Assembly: GCA_958443265.1 (NCBI GenBank)
Contig: CAUCKA010000003.1
Span: 1 to 64,000 of the forward strand
Source of the DNA: an uncultured Collinsella sp.
Lineage (GTDB): Bacteria > Actinomycetota > Coriobacteriia > Coriobacteriales > Coriobacteriaceae
Direction of reading: 5' to 3'
DNA: 64,000 nucleotides
In this document: positions 26,844-34,969 of the stretch, in pieces
How positions within the stretch are numbered: position 1 is the first letter of the stretch
Layout: each line of letters begins with the position of its first letter
Notes under the pieces: generated by a model
Told to the model about the DNA's origin: nothing
The model's database searches: none
Seen by the model: the letters and a program-made list of their open reading frames with translations, nothing else
Position numbers and translations under genes: made by a program

Positions 26844-26966
26844 CTAAGTGAGTAGCCTTTTGGGAACTTGTCGAGCAGACCACCCGTATTGCTTTATAAA
26901 ACCGCAGGTAGATAGCTTGCCGCAAAACAATCTGGTCGCCATCACGCTAAAAGTCTACTCACTTAG
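26844..26966. repeat. 123-bp palindromic element, copy 2
   Basis: Same length and design as the copies at 17152 and 28264: ends CTAAGTGAGTAG and CTACTCACTTAG, central AAAACCGCAGGTAGA and CTTGCCGCAAAA. Its right end encodes the last residues Leu-Ser-Glu and the TAG stop (26955-26957) of the nuclease-like gene read on the minus strand. Confidence 0.9.
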
Positions 26967-28088
26967 ATTTGCAACCGTCCATGATCGGGCCTTTTTGTGT
27001 CTAACGGGCATCTTTTTGTCGATTTCTCCCAGTTTTGACCAGTCAACGAATAGCTCAGACCGAAGTAATGCCTCGGCCCCTTGCTCCTCCAAGCTTTTAT
27101 CGCGATATTCAACATCGAGCAACCTGCATACGGCCTTAACAATCGCATGGAATCTATCATCATCGGATATCTGTCCGTGTGTCAGGAGAAATACATCGTA
27201 GCCCATGGCCTGAAGCGCCGTCATGCGGTCGGCGTCACGCAAACCATCCCCGGCTCGCCCGTGTGAGCCCTTTCCTTGGCATTCAATGGCCACCTGTCGC
27301 TCTCCGTCCGGCGAAGAAAGAAGTAGGTCGATATATACACGGGACTTGCCTACAATCGCCCGAGCACTTGCGCTTAGCGCCACTTCGACATTGAGCTCTA
27401 TGCCGCAAAAACCTTCGCCTCCCAATGATCGTGGCAACCCAAGCAACAAATACGTCTCAACCTCAAAAGGCGATGCGGCACCCAGTGGAACGAGATGCGA
27501 TACCGCGACAAATCGCTTGCCGTAACGCATCCCACAAACATCTGAACAAAAACGGTCAAGATCTCCGTCCAAAACCAAAGCGTCGCGCCGCCACAAATTT
27601 GAGGCGGCACCGTCCTCGGACGGGCAACGTGCCCAACCAAAGGTTGCCGGAATCGCGCCCGACTCAATTGCACGCGAAAGCTCTGCCTCGAGTGCTGCTG
27701 GCAAGGCACAAACCGTAAACAAGCCGCACATCTCCGCCAATACCAAAAGCAGCTGGAGATCCGTCAGATGCCGCGACATGATGAATGCCGTCAGCAAAGG
27801 AGATGTGACCAAAAACCCATGTTCCGTTTCCAGCACGGATTCCCTGGGAAGCTCACCAAGGAACAGCCGTTGCCTAACGCTGGCAGGACAAGTCCGCTTA
27901 TTTCTCGTCCCAACCAATGTATGCAACGGCAAGCCGAGCGCAACCGCAGCCGTCGGGTTACGGGCGAGGCCATATCGCTGCCGGTCTTCTTCCGGTCGTG
28001 GAAGTGGCGGACACAAAGCGAGGGCTTGAGGAAGCAAACGCCAGTACCTAAAAGCCGATATGTCACAAAGTAGATCCTTCATAGGCAC
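26955..28088 (-). CDS. Possible PD-(D/E)XK (DUF559-like) nuclease, function unknown
   Basis: A 377-residue protein. The first ~220 residues are not recognised. Residues ~245-325 have the layout of a DUF559/Vsr-like restriction-endonuclease fold: SRVYIDLLLSSPDGERQVAIECQGKGSH (an Asp, then Glu-x-Gln in place of the usual Asp/Glu-x-Lys), followed by DADRMTALQAMGYDVFLLTHGQI. Similar C-termini occur in AbiEi-type and other accessory proteins. It is isolated, lies between copies 2 and 3 of the 123-bp element, is less GC-biased than its neighbours, and ends inside copy 2. These are signs of an accessory, possibly transferred gene. Catalytic activity is unproven because the motif is atypical. Confidence 0.55.
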   Translation of the reverse strand: MPMKDLLCDISAFRYWRLLPQALALCPPLPRPEEDRQRYGLARNPTAAVALGLPLHTLVGTRNKRTCPASVRQRLFLGELPRESVLETEHGFLVTSPLLTAFIMSRHLTDLQLLLVLAEMCGLFTVCALPAALEAELSRAIESGAIPATFGWARCPSEDGAASNLWRRDALVLDGDLDRFCSDVCGMRYGKRFVAVSHLVPLGAASPFEVETYLLLGLPRSLGGEGFCGIELNVEVALSASARAIVGKSRVYIDLLLSSPDGERQVAIECQGKGSHGRAGDGLRDADRMTALQAMGYDVFLLTHGQISDDDRFHAIVKAVCRLLDVEYRDKSLEEQGAEALLRSELFVDWSKLGEIDKKMPVRHKKARSWTVANLSE

Positions 28089-28165
28089 AGGAAAACACGG
28101 ATTTCAACCCGGGTACTCCCGCATTGGCGCGAACGTACCGAAAAGGGCGCCGAACGGACTGTTAA

Positions 28166-28231
28166 GTTTTCAACAGCCTTCCCCAACTGGCCAAAAGCTT
28201 GCCAAGAACTGGACGGAGTCCTGTTGAAAAC
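28166..28231. repeat. 11-bp inverted repeat with 44-bp loop upstream of the nuclease-like gene
   Basis: GTTTTCAACAG (28166-28176) pairs with CTGTTGAAAAC (28221-28231). It lies between the nuclease-like gene start (28088) and element copy 3. Could be an operator pair or a remnant of another small element. Confidence 0.55.
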
Positions 28232-28263
28232 CCGCTATTTCTCTCACGCGGAAGCTTTGCACA

Positions 28264-28386
28264 GCAAGTGAGTAGGCTTTTTGGAAACTCCCGAGCAGGC
28301 AGGCCATCTTGTCTTGCAAAGCCGCAGGTAGACGACTTGCTGCAAAACGGTCTGGTCGGCATAACGCCAAAAGTCTACTCACTTAG
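28264..28386. repeat. 123-bp palindromic element, copy 3
   Basis: Third copy of the 123-bp design; the left end has diverged by two bases (GCAAGTGAGTAG), the right end is intact (CTACTCACTTAG), and the core has GCCGCAGGTAGA and CTTGCTGCAAAA. Its right end encodes the last residues Leu-Ser-Glu and the TAG stop (28375-28377) of the pdxR gene. Confidence 0.9.
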
Positions 28387-29814
28387 GCTAGAGGGCACCC
28401 CCATTAGCTGTGATTCCAGGGTGTTTAGCGCATTTGGACTCAAATCGTCATACTGGACAAGGATTCGAGCCAAGTTTTTAGGGACAGATGCGCCATCGGC
28501 ACACCAAAAGCAGTCACCGATATCGATATAAGGGATATTCGAGTGCATAAGTGCCCGCGTAAAAGAGCTTCCGCCCGCGCCACGCTCCGCAACCACGATG
28601 CAGTAAAGGCCCGCGTCTGCATGCTCGATCGAGACCTCTCCTGCCGGAAATACCTTCCGCACAAGCGCCATCAGGCCATCACGCGCCTCGCGAGCACGAA
28701 CGCGCACGCGGTTCACATGTCGCTCGTAATCACCCGATTCCAGCAAACGCGCCAAAGCGACCTGGTCAACAGAGCTCACCGACGAGGCGTAGAAACCAAG
28801 GTTGCGTTTAAACCTCTCCATTAGTTCATCGGGCAGCACCATGTACGCCAAACGTAACGCCGATGAAAGGCTCTTCGAAAACGTGTTGGTGTAGATAACC
28901 GACTGGGCGGCATCGATCGACGCGAGCGCGGGAATCGGCTTGCCGGCAAGGCGAAACTCACAATCAAAGTCGTCTTCGATGAGATACCGACCTGGCCGCT
29001 CGGCGGCCCAGCTCAGCAACGCATAGCGACGTGCAATGCTCGTCACAAGACCGGTCGGATACTGATGAGACGGCATCAGGTGAAGGACATCGGTCCCGGT
29101 TTTCTGCAGCGCGCTCAAGTCCACGCCCTCAGCATCCAACGGGACATGCCGCACTTCGCAACCCATGGCCTGATAGATGCGCGTCAAGCGCAAATAGCCT
29201 GGATCCTCGACGGCATACACCTTGTCCGCGCCAAGCAACTGAACCAACATGGTATCGAGCAGCTGGGCGCCCGCACCGATAACGATATTGTCGGGATTGA
29301 CATTCATGCCCCTTGTCCCGCGCAGATGGTGCGCAATCGCACGTCGCAGTCGAGCGGTGCCCTGCGCCGGTGCGGGCGAAAAGATTTCACGTTCGTCTTC
29401 GGACGTCAGCGTCGCCCGTAGCGCACTTTGCCAAAGCCGCGCCGCCTCCAAAGCGGAAGGAGAAAGTGCGTCGAATCGCTCTGCCTGCCCCATGGCATCA
29501 TGCGCGCTGGGACCAACAGGGACAGCATCTCGGTCGATATCCCCCGCAGCCAAAGCCAAAACCGGCGCATCCGGAAGCTCGCACGCGTAGTAGCCACGAC
29601 GCGGCATTGAGCAAATATAGCCCTCGGCAAGCAACTGGCTATATGCATTCTCGATAGTAATGACACTGATTCCCAGATGACTGGCAAAGGCGCGCTTAGA
29701 CGGAAGATGCTCCCCCGCCGCAATACGGCCAGCAACAATATCATCGCGAATTTGCTGGTAAACATACTCATAAAGCGATGCTTCGCCGCGATTTTCCAAA
29801 TTGTAGTCAAGCAT
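28375..29814 (-). CDS. pdxR: PdxR-type MocR regulator (GntR helix-turn-helix fused to an aminotransferase fold)
   Basis: About 479 residues from the ATG at 29814. N-terminal GntR winged helix (YQQIRDDIVAGRIAAGEHLPSK, RAFASHLGISVITIENAY, RRGYYAC), then a class I aminotransferase-like domain with IVIGAGAQLLDTML, LMPSHQYPTGL and the PLP-lysine region YTNTFSKSLSSALRLAY. It is divergent to pdxS with a 145-base gap, the classic PdxR arrangement: the protein senses PLP and controls pdxST. The last three codons and stop come from the 123-bp element. Similar MocR regulators with other targets exist, but the context makes PdxR the best call. Confidence 0.85.
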   Translation of the reverse strand: MLDYNLENRGEASLYEYVYQQIRDDIVAGRIAAGEHLPSKRAFASHLGISVITIENAYSQLLAEGYICSMPRRGYYACELPDAPVLALAAGDIDRDAVPVGPSAHDAMGQAERFDALSPSALEAARLWQSALRATLTSEDEREIFSPAPAQGTARLRRAIAHHLRGTRGMNVNPDNIVIGAGAQLLDTMLVQLLGADKVYAVEDPGYLRLTRIYQAMGCEVRHVPLDAEGVDLSALQKTGTDVLHLMPSHQYPTGLVTSIARRYALLSWAAERPGRYLIEDDFDCEFRLAGKPIPALASIDAAQSVIYTNTFSKSLSSALRLAYMVLPDELMERFKRNLGFYASSVSSVDQVALARLLESGDYERHVNRVRVRAREARDGLMALVRKVFPAGEVSIEHADAGLYCIVVAERGAGGSSFTRALMHSNIPYIDIGDCFWCADGASVPKNLARILVQYDDLSPNALNTLESQLMGVPSSLSE

Positions 29815-29825
29815 GGGTCTATCAC

Positions 29826-29869
29826 CTGACCTTATCGAATCATTCAATCTGGCATTAGTCTGACCTTGT
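29826..29869. promoter_or_regulatory. Direct repeats CTGACCTTRT in the pdxR-pdxS gap (probable PdxR sites)
   Basis: CTGACCTTAT (29826-29835) and CTGACCTTGT (29860-29869) are direct repeats 34 bp apart in the divergent intergenic region. Known PdxR proteins bind spaced direct repeats, so these are the likely sites. Confidence 0.5.
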
Positions 29870-29959
29870 TATTATCTCGAAAACTGAGTATTTCGCCATA
29901 CCCAGCTCCCCGATAGGATGTTCCGTCAAGCAATGTACATGCCAACCAAGGGAGCAACC

Positions 29960-30850
29960 ATGGCAGAACAGACCAGCAAGGCCGATCGCGTCAAACTCAA
30001 TCGCGAGCTCGCGCAGATGCTCAAGGGCGGCGTCATCATGGACGTCACCACGCCCGAGCAGGCACGCATCGCCGAGGAGGCGGGCGCCTGCGCCGTCATG
30101 GCGCTCGAGCGCATCCCGGCCGACATCCGCGCCGCAGGCGGCGTCTCGCGCATGAGCGACCCCAAGATGATCAAGGGCATCCAGGAGGCCGTCTCCATCC
30201 CCGTTATGGCCAAGTGTCGCATCGGTCACATTGTCGAGGCGCAGGTCCTGCAGGCCATCGAGATCGATTACATCGATGAGTCCGAGGTCCTCTCCCCCGC
30301 CGATGATGTCTATCACATCGACAAGACCCAGTTTGACGTGCCGTTTGTCTGCGGCGCCCGCGATCTGGGCGAGGCGTTGCGCCGTGTTGCTGAGGGCGCC
30401 ACGATGATTCGCACCAAGGGCGAGCCGGGCACGGGCGACGTCGTTCAGGCCGTGCGCCATATGCGCAAGATCCAAAAGCAGATCCGCGACGTTGTTGCTC
30501 TGCGCGACGACGAGCTCTTTGAGGCAGCCAAGCAGCTGCAGGTTCCGGTCGAGCTGGTGCGCGAGGTCCATGCCACGGGCAAGCTCCCCGTCGTAAACTT
30601 TGCCGCCGGCGGAGTCGCGACCCCCGCCGACGCCGCGCTGATGATGCAGCTGGGCGCCGAGGGCGTCTTTGTTGGCTCGGGCATCTTTAAGAGCGGCGAC
30701 CCCGCCAAGCGCGCCGCCGCCATCGTCAAGGCCGTGGCAAACTTCACCGACGCCAAGCTCATCGCCGAGCTTTCGGAGGACCTGGGCGAGGCTATGGTGG
30801 GCATCAACGCCGACGAGATCGAGATTATCATGGAAGAGCGCGGGCGCTAG
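29960..30850 (+). CDS. pdxS: Pyridoxal 5'-phosphate synthase, PdxS subunit
   Basis: 296 residues. Highly conserved PdxS: MLKGGVIMDVTTPEQARIAE, ACAVMALERIPADIRAAGGV, PVMAKCRIGH, DYIDESEVLSPAD, RTKGEPGTGDVVQAVRHMR (lysine carrying the ribose 5-phosphate adduct) and VPVELVREV. It forms a dodecamer that makes PLP from ribose 5-phosphate, glyceraldehyde 3-phosphate and ammonia supplied by PdxT, encoded 20 bases downstream. The start at 29960 is preceded by AAGGGAG. Confidence 0.97.
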   Translation: MAEQTSKADRVKLNRELAQMLKGGVIMDVTTPEQARIAEEAGACAVMALERIPADIRAAGGVSRMSDPKMIKGIQEAVSIPVMAKCRIGHIVEAQVLQAIEIDYIDESEVLSPADDVYHIDKTQFDVPFVCGARDLGEALRRVAEGATMIRTKGEPGTGDVVQAVRHMRKIQKQIRDVVALRDDELFEAAKQLQVPVELVREVHATGKLPVVNFAAGGVATPADAALMMQLGAEGVFVGSGIFKSGDPAKRAAAIVKAVANFTDAKLIAELSEDLGEAMVGINADEIEIIMEERGR

Positions 30851-30870
30851 TCCAGCAGAAAGGATCGCAC

Positions 30871-31458
30871 ATGAGCGGTTATGCACACCAAACGGTTGCC
30901 GTGCTGGCGGTCCAAGGCGCTTTTGCCGAGCATGAGGCAAGGCTATCTGAGCTGGGCGCACGCTGTATTGAGCTGAGGCAGGCGGCTGATTTGAAGCAGA
31001 ACTTTGACCGTCTGATACTTCCCGGCGGCGAGTCTACCGTTCAAGGGAAACTGCTTGATGAGTTGGGCATGCTCGAGGAGCTTCGTACCCGTATCGCTGA
31101 AGGCATGCCCGTCCTGGGCACCTGCGCCGGCCTGATTCTGCTGGCTCACGACCTTGCCGCTCATGACGATAAGGGCACGCCGCGTTTGGCAACCATGGAT
31201 GTGCTCGTTGAGCGCAATGCCTATGGCAGACAGCTCGGCAGTTTTCGCACCAAGGGACAGGTAGACGGCATCGACGGTGAAGTGCCGCTGACGTTTATCC
31301 GCGCGCCCCGCATCGTCGAGGTCCACGGCGACGCCAAGGCCTTGGCAGAGGTCGATGGCCGCATCGTCGCCGCCCGCCAGGGCAACCAGCTCGGCGTCAC
31401 CTTCCACCCCGAGCTCGATGAAGACACCCGCCTCCACGAACTGTTCCTACAAATGTAG
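30871..31458 (+). CDS. pdxT: Pyridoxal 5'-phosphate synthase glutaminase, PdxT subunit
   Basis: 195 residues. A class I glutaminase: LILPGGESTVQGKLL, the nucleophile cysteine in VLGTCAGLILLAHDL, IRAPRIVEV, and the catalytic His-Glu pair in VTFHPELDEDTRLHE. It releases ammonia from glutamine and channels it to PdxS. Operon with pdxS. AGAAAGGA precedes the ATG. Confidence 0.96.
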   Translation: MSGYAHQTVAVLAVQGAFAEHEARLSELGARCIELRQAADLKQNFDRLILPGGESTVQGKLLDELGMLEELRTRIAEGMPVLGTCAGLILLAHDLAAHDDKGTPRLATMDVLVERNAYGRQLGSFRTKGQVDGIDGEVPLTFIRAPRIVEVHGDAKALAEVDGRIVAARQGNQLGVTFHPELDEDTRLHELFLQM

Positions 31459-31489
31459 ACAGAGTAGAAACGAGCGTGGATTTTCGGAC

Positions 31490-31574
31490 ACATAACAAAT
31501 GAGAGTGGATAATCTCCCACTTTGAGCTTGAATGCAGGCTCAAACCGGGAGATTATCCACTCTCATGCTATGTA
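31490..31574. repeat. 85-bp imperfect palindrome after pdxT
   Basis: Perfect 18-bp arms GAGAGTGGATAATCTCCC (31501-31518) and its inverse (31547-31564), an inner stem TTTGAGC / GCTCAAA (31521-31527 and 31538-31544) and partly matching outer ends (ACATA / TATGT). There is no T-run, so it is not a simple terminator. It fills much of the 344-base gap between pdxT and the RGG gene, together with two further hairpins. Confidence 0.85.
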
Positions 31575-31689
31575 GTCATTTAAGAACGTCTCCAATGACT
31601 ACTTGCAACGAATCATTTTTGGCAACAGAAATTACGCCGATGTTTTGGCAACGACAGCGAGCGCCCACCAGAGCGAACAAGTTGGCATG

Positions 31690-31731
31690 AAAAAGGCAAG
31701 GCATAGACCTTCTGGTCATGCCTTGCCTTTT
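31690..31731. terminator. Bidirectional terminator between convergent pdxT and the RGG gene
   Basis: AAAAGGCAAGGCATAGACC pairs with GGTCATGCCTTGCCTTTT; A-run before and T-run after allow action on both strands. Confidence 0.85.
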
Positions 31732-31773
31732 GAATGACAAATTGTCGCCCTGGGTGGCGCGCAGCGTCAACTA

Positions 31774-31800
31774 GTTACGCGGTTCGTAGAACCGCGTAAC
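31774..31800 (-). terminator. Perfect 12-bp hairpin at the 3' end of the RGG gene
   Basis: GTTACGCGGTTC, loop GTA, GAACCGCGTAAC. It sits three bases beyond the RGG gene stop, without a T-run. It may stabilise the mRNA end. Confidence 0.6.
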
Positions 31801-31802
31801 CC

Positions 31803-32711
31803 CTAAAAGCGGTTGCCGCGGAAGCCGCCACCGTTGCGGCCGCCACGGTCGCCACCGCGACCGCCGCGGTCGTTACCACGGTTGCCGCCGAAGCCACCAC
31901 GGTTGCCACCGCGATCGCCATAGCCACCACGGTTGCCACCAAAGCCGCCGCGACCGCCACGGTCGCCGCCACGGTCGCCAAAGCCGCCACGGCCACCGCG
32001 ATCGCCACCGCGACCGCCACGGTCGCCGCCACGGCCACCGCGATCGCCAAAGCCGCCGCGACCGCCACGGTCGCCGCCACGGCCACCGCGCTCGTCACGG
32101 CCGCCGCGAGGACCGCGGTCCTCGTCCAGGCCCATGGCGACGAGCGGAGCGATAACCTTATCGAGAGCGGCCATCAGCTCGGTAGCCTCCTCGTAAGAAA
32201 GCTCGGGCAGGAGCTTCTCCTTCTTGTTGGCAAGCTCGACCAGGCCCTCAGCGGCATCCTCGGCAGCGAAGACAACGATCTTGCGCATATCGCCCTCGGC
32301 GTCGTCGATGCGGCCGACCAGATCGGCAGCCTCGGCCTCGGCCATCAGGCCATCGAGCTCACGAAGGCGCATGCCCAGCAGGTCGGACATTTCCTTCTGC
32401 TCCATCTTGGGCTTGAGGTCAAGAAGCTTGATGGCGCGCTCGATGTTCGCCATGCGCTCGGCCTTGGCCTCCTCCTCCTTGGAAATAGCAAAGCGACGGC
32501 TGCGCAGCAGGCGGGCGGCCTTCTGCATCTTGTCCATCAGCTCTTCGTCATCGTAATCAGCGGCGGCCTCGACAACCTCGGCCTCCTCGGCGGAAACCTC
32601 GTCAGCAGCCTCAACCTCGGCAGCTTCGGTCTCCACGGTCTCGACTGCCTCGACCTCGGCAGCCATGGTCTCGTTCTCGGTCTCGTTCATGATCTCTTCG
32701 TTCTCAGACAT
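31803..32711 (-). CDS. RGG-repeat protein with an acidic N-terminus and helical central domain
   Basis: 302 residues in three parts. Residues 1-~55 are very acidic and Ala/Val/Glu-rich. Residues ~55-195 form a helical domain resembling a winged helix (RLLRSRRFAISKEEE, MEQKEMSDLLGMRLRELDGLMAEAEA, DAEGDMRKIVVF). Residues ~198-302 are an RGG/GGDRGG/GGFGDRGG/GGNRGG low-complexity tail with more than fifteen RGG motifs. RGG tails bind RNA and drive condensate formation in eukaryotic FUS/nucleolin-type proteins and in some bacterial DEAD-box helicases; I infer an RNA-binding or ribonucleoprotein role. AAGGAG precedes the ATG. It is a stand-alone gene. Confidence 0.75.
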   Translation of the reverse strand: MSENEEIMNETENETMAAEVEAVETVETEAAEVEAADEVSAEEAEVVEAAADYDDEELMDKMQKAARLLRSRRFAISKEEEAKAERMANIERAIKLLDLKPKMEQKEMSDLLGMRLRELDGLMAEAEAADLVGRIDDAEGDMRKIVVFAAEDAAEGLVELANKKEKLLPELSYEEATELMAALDKVIAPLVAMGLDEDRGPRGGRDERGGRGGDRGGRGGFGDRGGRGGDRGGRGGDRGGRGGFGDRGGDRGGRGGFGGNRGGYGDRGGNRGGFGGNRGNDRGGRGGDRGGRNGGGFRGNRF

Positions 32712-32863
32712 GAGACTCCTTCTTGGCCCTCTCGGGCATCATCGCCCCATTCGCGGGGCCCGTCGCGCACTCTTTGCGCTTTAAACATTCATGCCTCTCG
32801 GCAAAACGTCCATTAGTTTATGGTGTCGCCATCCAATCTAGCTGCAGAATCTATGTGCACACA

Positions 32864-34279
32864 TTAATGCGACATGTGCGACTCGCGGCGGGCGTACACC
32901 AGCGACACCGCGAACCCGGCCACGGCAATCACGGCCGCTACGCGCACGGCAGCCGCAAATCCGATCGCCTGGGCAACGTCCGCCGCAACGCCAGCGGCAC
33001 CGGCAACCGCCGCAGAACTCGAGAGCAGGCCGATAAACAGGGACGGGCCAAACGACGCGGCAATCATGTTCCACGTGTTGAGCAATGCCGTTCCGTGAGG
33101 ATGCTCAGCGGCGGGCAACGTCTCCAGGCCGGCCGTCTGCGAGGGGCTCAGCACCAAACCGACACCGGCATACACCACAACAGTCAGCGCCACGACAATA
33201 CCAATGTTCATGCTTGCCGCGGTCATCGAAATTGCAGCCTGTCCCACAGCAATCAGGGCAAAGCCGACCGGCAGCAGCGGCCACGCGCCACGGGCATCCA
33301 TCACGCGTCCGCCCACAATCGAGGTCACAGCGTTGCAGGCAATCGCCGGCAAAATGAGCAAGCCAGCAACATGAGCCGTCATGCCGTATGCGCCCTCAAA
33401 ATAGAGCGGCAGCAAAACGCTCATCGAGAACGTCGTCATCATCGACACCACCACAAGCAGGCACGCAGGCCAAAAACGAACGCTTGCCATGGGGCGCACG
33501 TTGAGCACCGGATGTCCGAGCTTGAGCTGACGGGCCGTAAAGAGGCCGAGCAGCACAACGGCGGCGAGAAGCGTCACGATACCGGCCATCACATTGGTCG
33601 AGAACTCGCCAACGGAATATACAAACGCCGTGATGCCGGCCGCAAGCAAAGCAACCGACAGAATATCAAGCTTAGTGTTCGAGCGCTCTCCAACATTTCG
33701 AACGAGCTTTGCTGCCGCCGCGGCGACCACGACACCGCCCACCAGCGGCACTACGAACACCGCCCTCCAGCCAAACAACGTGCACATAAGACCACTGATC
33801 ACAGGTCCAAACGCCGGCCCCAGCGTAATGCAGGCACCGCCCAGACTCAGATACAGACCGAGCTTCTCGCGCGGAGCGCAAGATAGCACCACATTCATCA
33901 TGAGCGGAAACAAGATGCCCGATCCCGCAGCCTGCAAAATGCGACTTGGCAGCAAGACGGTAAACGTTGGGGCGACCAGGCACAGGACTTCTCCGGCGAC
34001 CATGCATCCGCATGCGAAAAACAGCAGCCTGCGCGTCGAGAAACGACCGGAAAGAAAGGCCATGATGGCCGTAAAGATCGACGTCACGATCATGTAGCCC
34101 GAAACAAGCCACTGCGCCGTGGTGGCACTCACCGAAAAGGCCGCCATGATGTCGTGCAACGCCACGTTAATGATGTTCTCGTTAAACGCGGCAACAAAGG
34201 CCGCGATATACATTACGGCGAGAAACGCCGAAGTGGCCGATGGCGCTACTTGAACTTGTTGCTGAGATTTGTTCCCCAC
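32864..34279 (-). CDS. MFS drug exporter, DHA2 (14-helix) type
   Basis: About 471 residues from GTG 34279 (AAGGAA upstream). Many hydrophobic helices. First-helix signature FNENIINVALHDIMAAF, where DHA2 members have an NxVNVALP-type motif; motif A region FLSGRFSTRRLLFFACG; motif C-like GGACITLGPAFGPVISGLM. Likely a proton-driven multidrug efflux pump. Divergent from the peptide deformylase gene at 34484. The substrate cannot be inferred. Confidence 0.85.
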   Translation of the reverse strand: MGNKSQQQVQVAPSATSAFLAVMYIAAFVAAFNENIINVALHDIMAAFSVSATTAQWLVSGYMIVTSIFTAIMAFLSGRFSTRRLLFFACGCMVAGEVLCLVAPTFTVLLPSRILQAAGSGILFPLMMNVVLSCAPREKLGLYLSLGGACITLGPAFGPVISGLMCTLFGWRAVFVVPLVGGVVVAAAAAKLVRNVGERSNTKLDILSVALLAAGITAFVYSVGEFSTNVMAGIVTLLAAVVLLGLFTARQLKLGHPVLNVRPMASVRFWPACLLVVVSMMTTFSMSVLLPLYFEGAYGMTAHVAGLLILPAIACNAVTSIVGGRVMDARGAWPLLPVGFALIAVGQAAISMTAASMNIGIVVALTVVVYAGVGLVLSPSQTAGLETLPAAEHPHGTALLNTWNMIAASFGPSLFIGLLSSSAAVAGAAGVAADVAQAIGFAAAVRVAAVIAVAGFAVSLVYARRESHMSH

Positions 34280-34483
34280 GCATTTCCTTCCTCTTGGAAC
34301 GACAGTCGTATCGCCCCAGAGGAACAGTCCAGGGCGAGGATGAGCCCTAGACTTACGCCAGACGCCGCACGCGACGAGTCTGGCAACATGGTCCAACGTC
34401 GAAAGATTGTAACGCGAACGCGCAGCTTTCCTTCCGCGCTATTATTGAAAGTCCACGAAAGCATGAGACATGAGGAGCCCTCC

Positions 34484-34894
34484 ATGATTAAGCCCATCAT
34501 GAAATCCGAGTTCTTTTTGCGCCTGCCTTCCGAAGACGCGGGACCCGACGATGCCGCGACCGGGCAGGACCTCCTGGATACGCTCCATGAGCATGAGCAC
34601 GAGTGCGTGGGGCTCGCCGCCAATATGATTGGCGTGCGCAAACGCATCATCTGCGTAAAGGACGGCAGCAAGTCGCTGCTTATGTACAACCCGCAGATTC
34701 TTGAGCAGGTCAATGCCTACCAGACGAGCGAAGGATGCCTCTCGCTGATCGGCGAGCGTCCCTGTACCCGCTATCGCCGCATTAAGGTTGAGTATCTGGA
34801 CGAGAACTTCGTCCACCGCATCAAAAACTTCTCGGGCTACACCGCCGAGATCATCCAACACGAAATCGACCACTGTTGCGGAATCGTTATATAG
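34484..34894 (+). CDS. def: Peptide deformylase
   Basis: 136 residues, a short deformylase. Motif 1 is VGLAANMIGV (Met where many family members have Gln), motif 2 is SEGCLSL with the metal-binding cysteine, and motif 3 is HEIDH (residues 126-130) with the catalytic glutamate and two histidines. It removes the formyl group from nascent proteins. The start MIKPIMKSEFFL is preceded by GAGGAG; it lacks the C-terminal helix of long deformylases. A second, degenerate paralogue lies at 42218. Confidence 0.88.
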   Translation: MIKPIMKSEFFLRLPSEDAGPDDAATGQDLLDTLHEHEHECVGLAANMIGVRKRIICVKDGSKSLLMYNPQILEQVNAYQTSEGCLSLIGERPCTRYRRIKVEYLDENFVHRIKNFSGYTAEIIQHEIDHCCGIVI

Positions 34895-34910
34895 TTCCGC
34901 CGATTCAAGA

Positions 34911-34950
34911 AAGCTCCCTGCAGAAAAATAACTGCAGGGAGCTTCTCATA
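34911..34950. terminator. Terminator between def and the XRE-aminotransferase gene
   Basis: AAGCTCCCTGCAG and CTGCAGGGAGCTT form a perfect 13-bp stem around an A-rich loop. It lies between convergent genes. Confidence 0.85.
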
Positions 34951-34969
34951 GTGCGGAGCTTCTATCCCA

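Noticed and set aside
26700..28400. Integrated phage or composite transposon around the nuclease-like gene
   Set aside because: No transposase, integrase or target-site duplication is visible; only short elements and one gene.
31774..32200. Long open frames opposite the RGG tail
   Set aside because: They are forced by the GC-rich repetitive coding of the RGG region and have no start signal.
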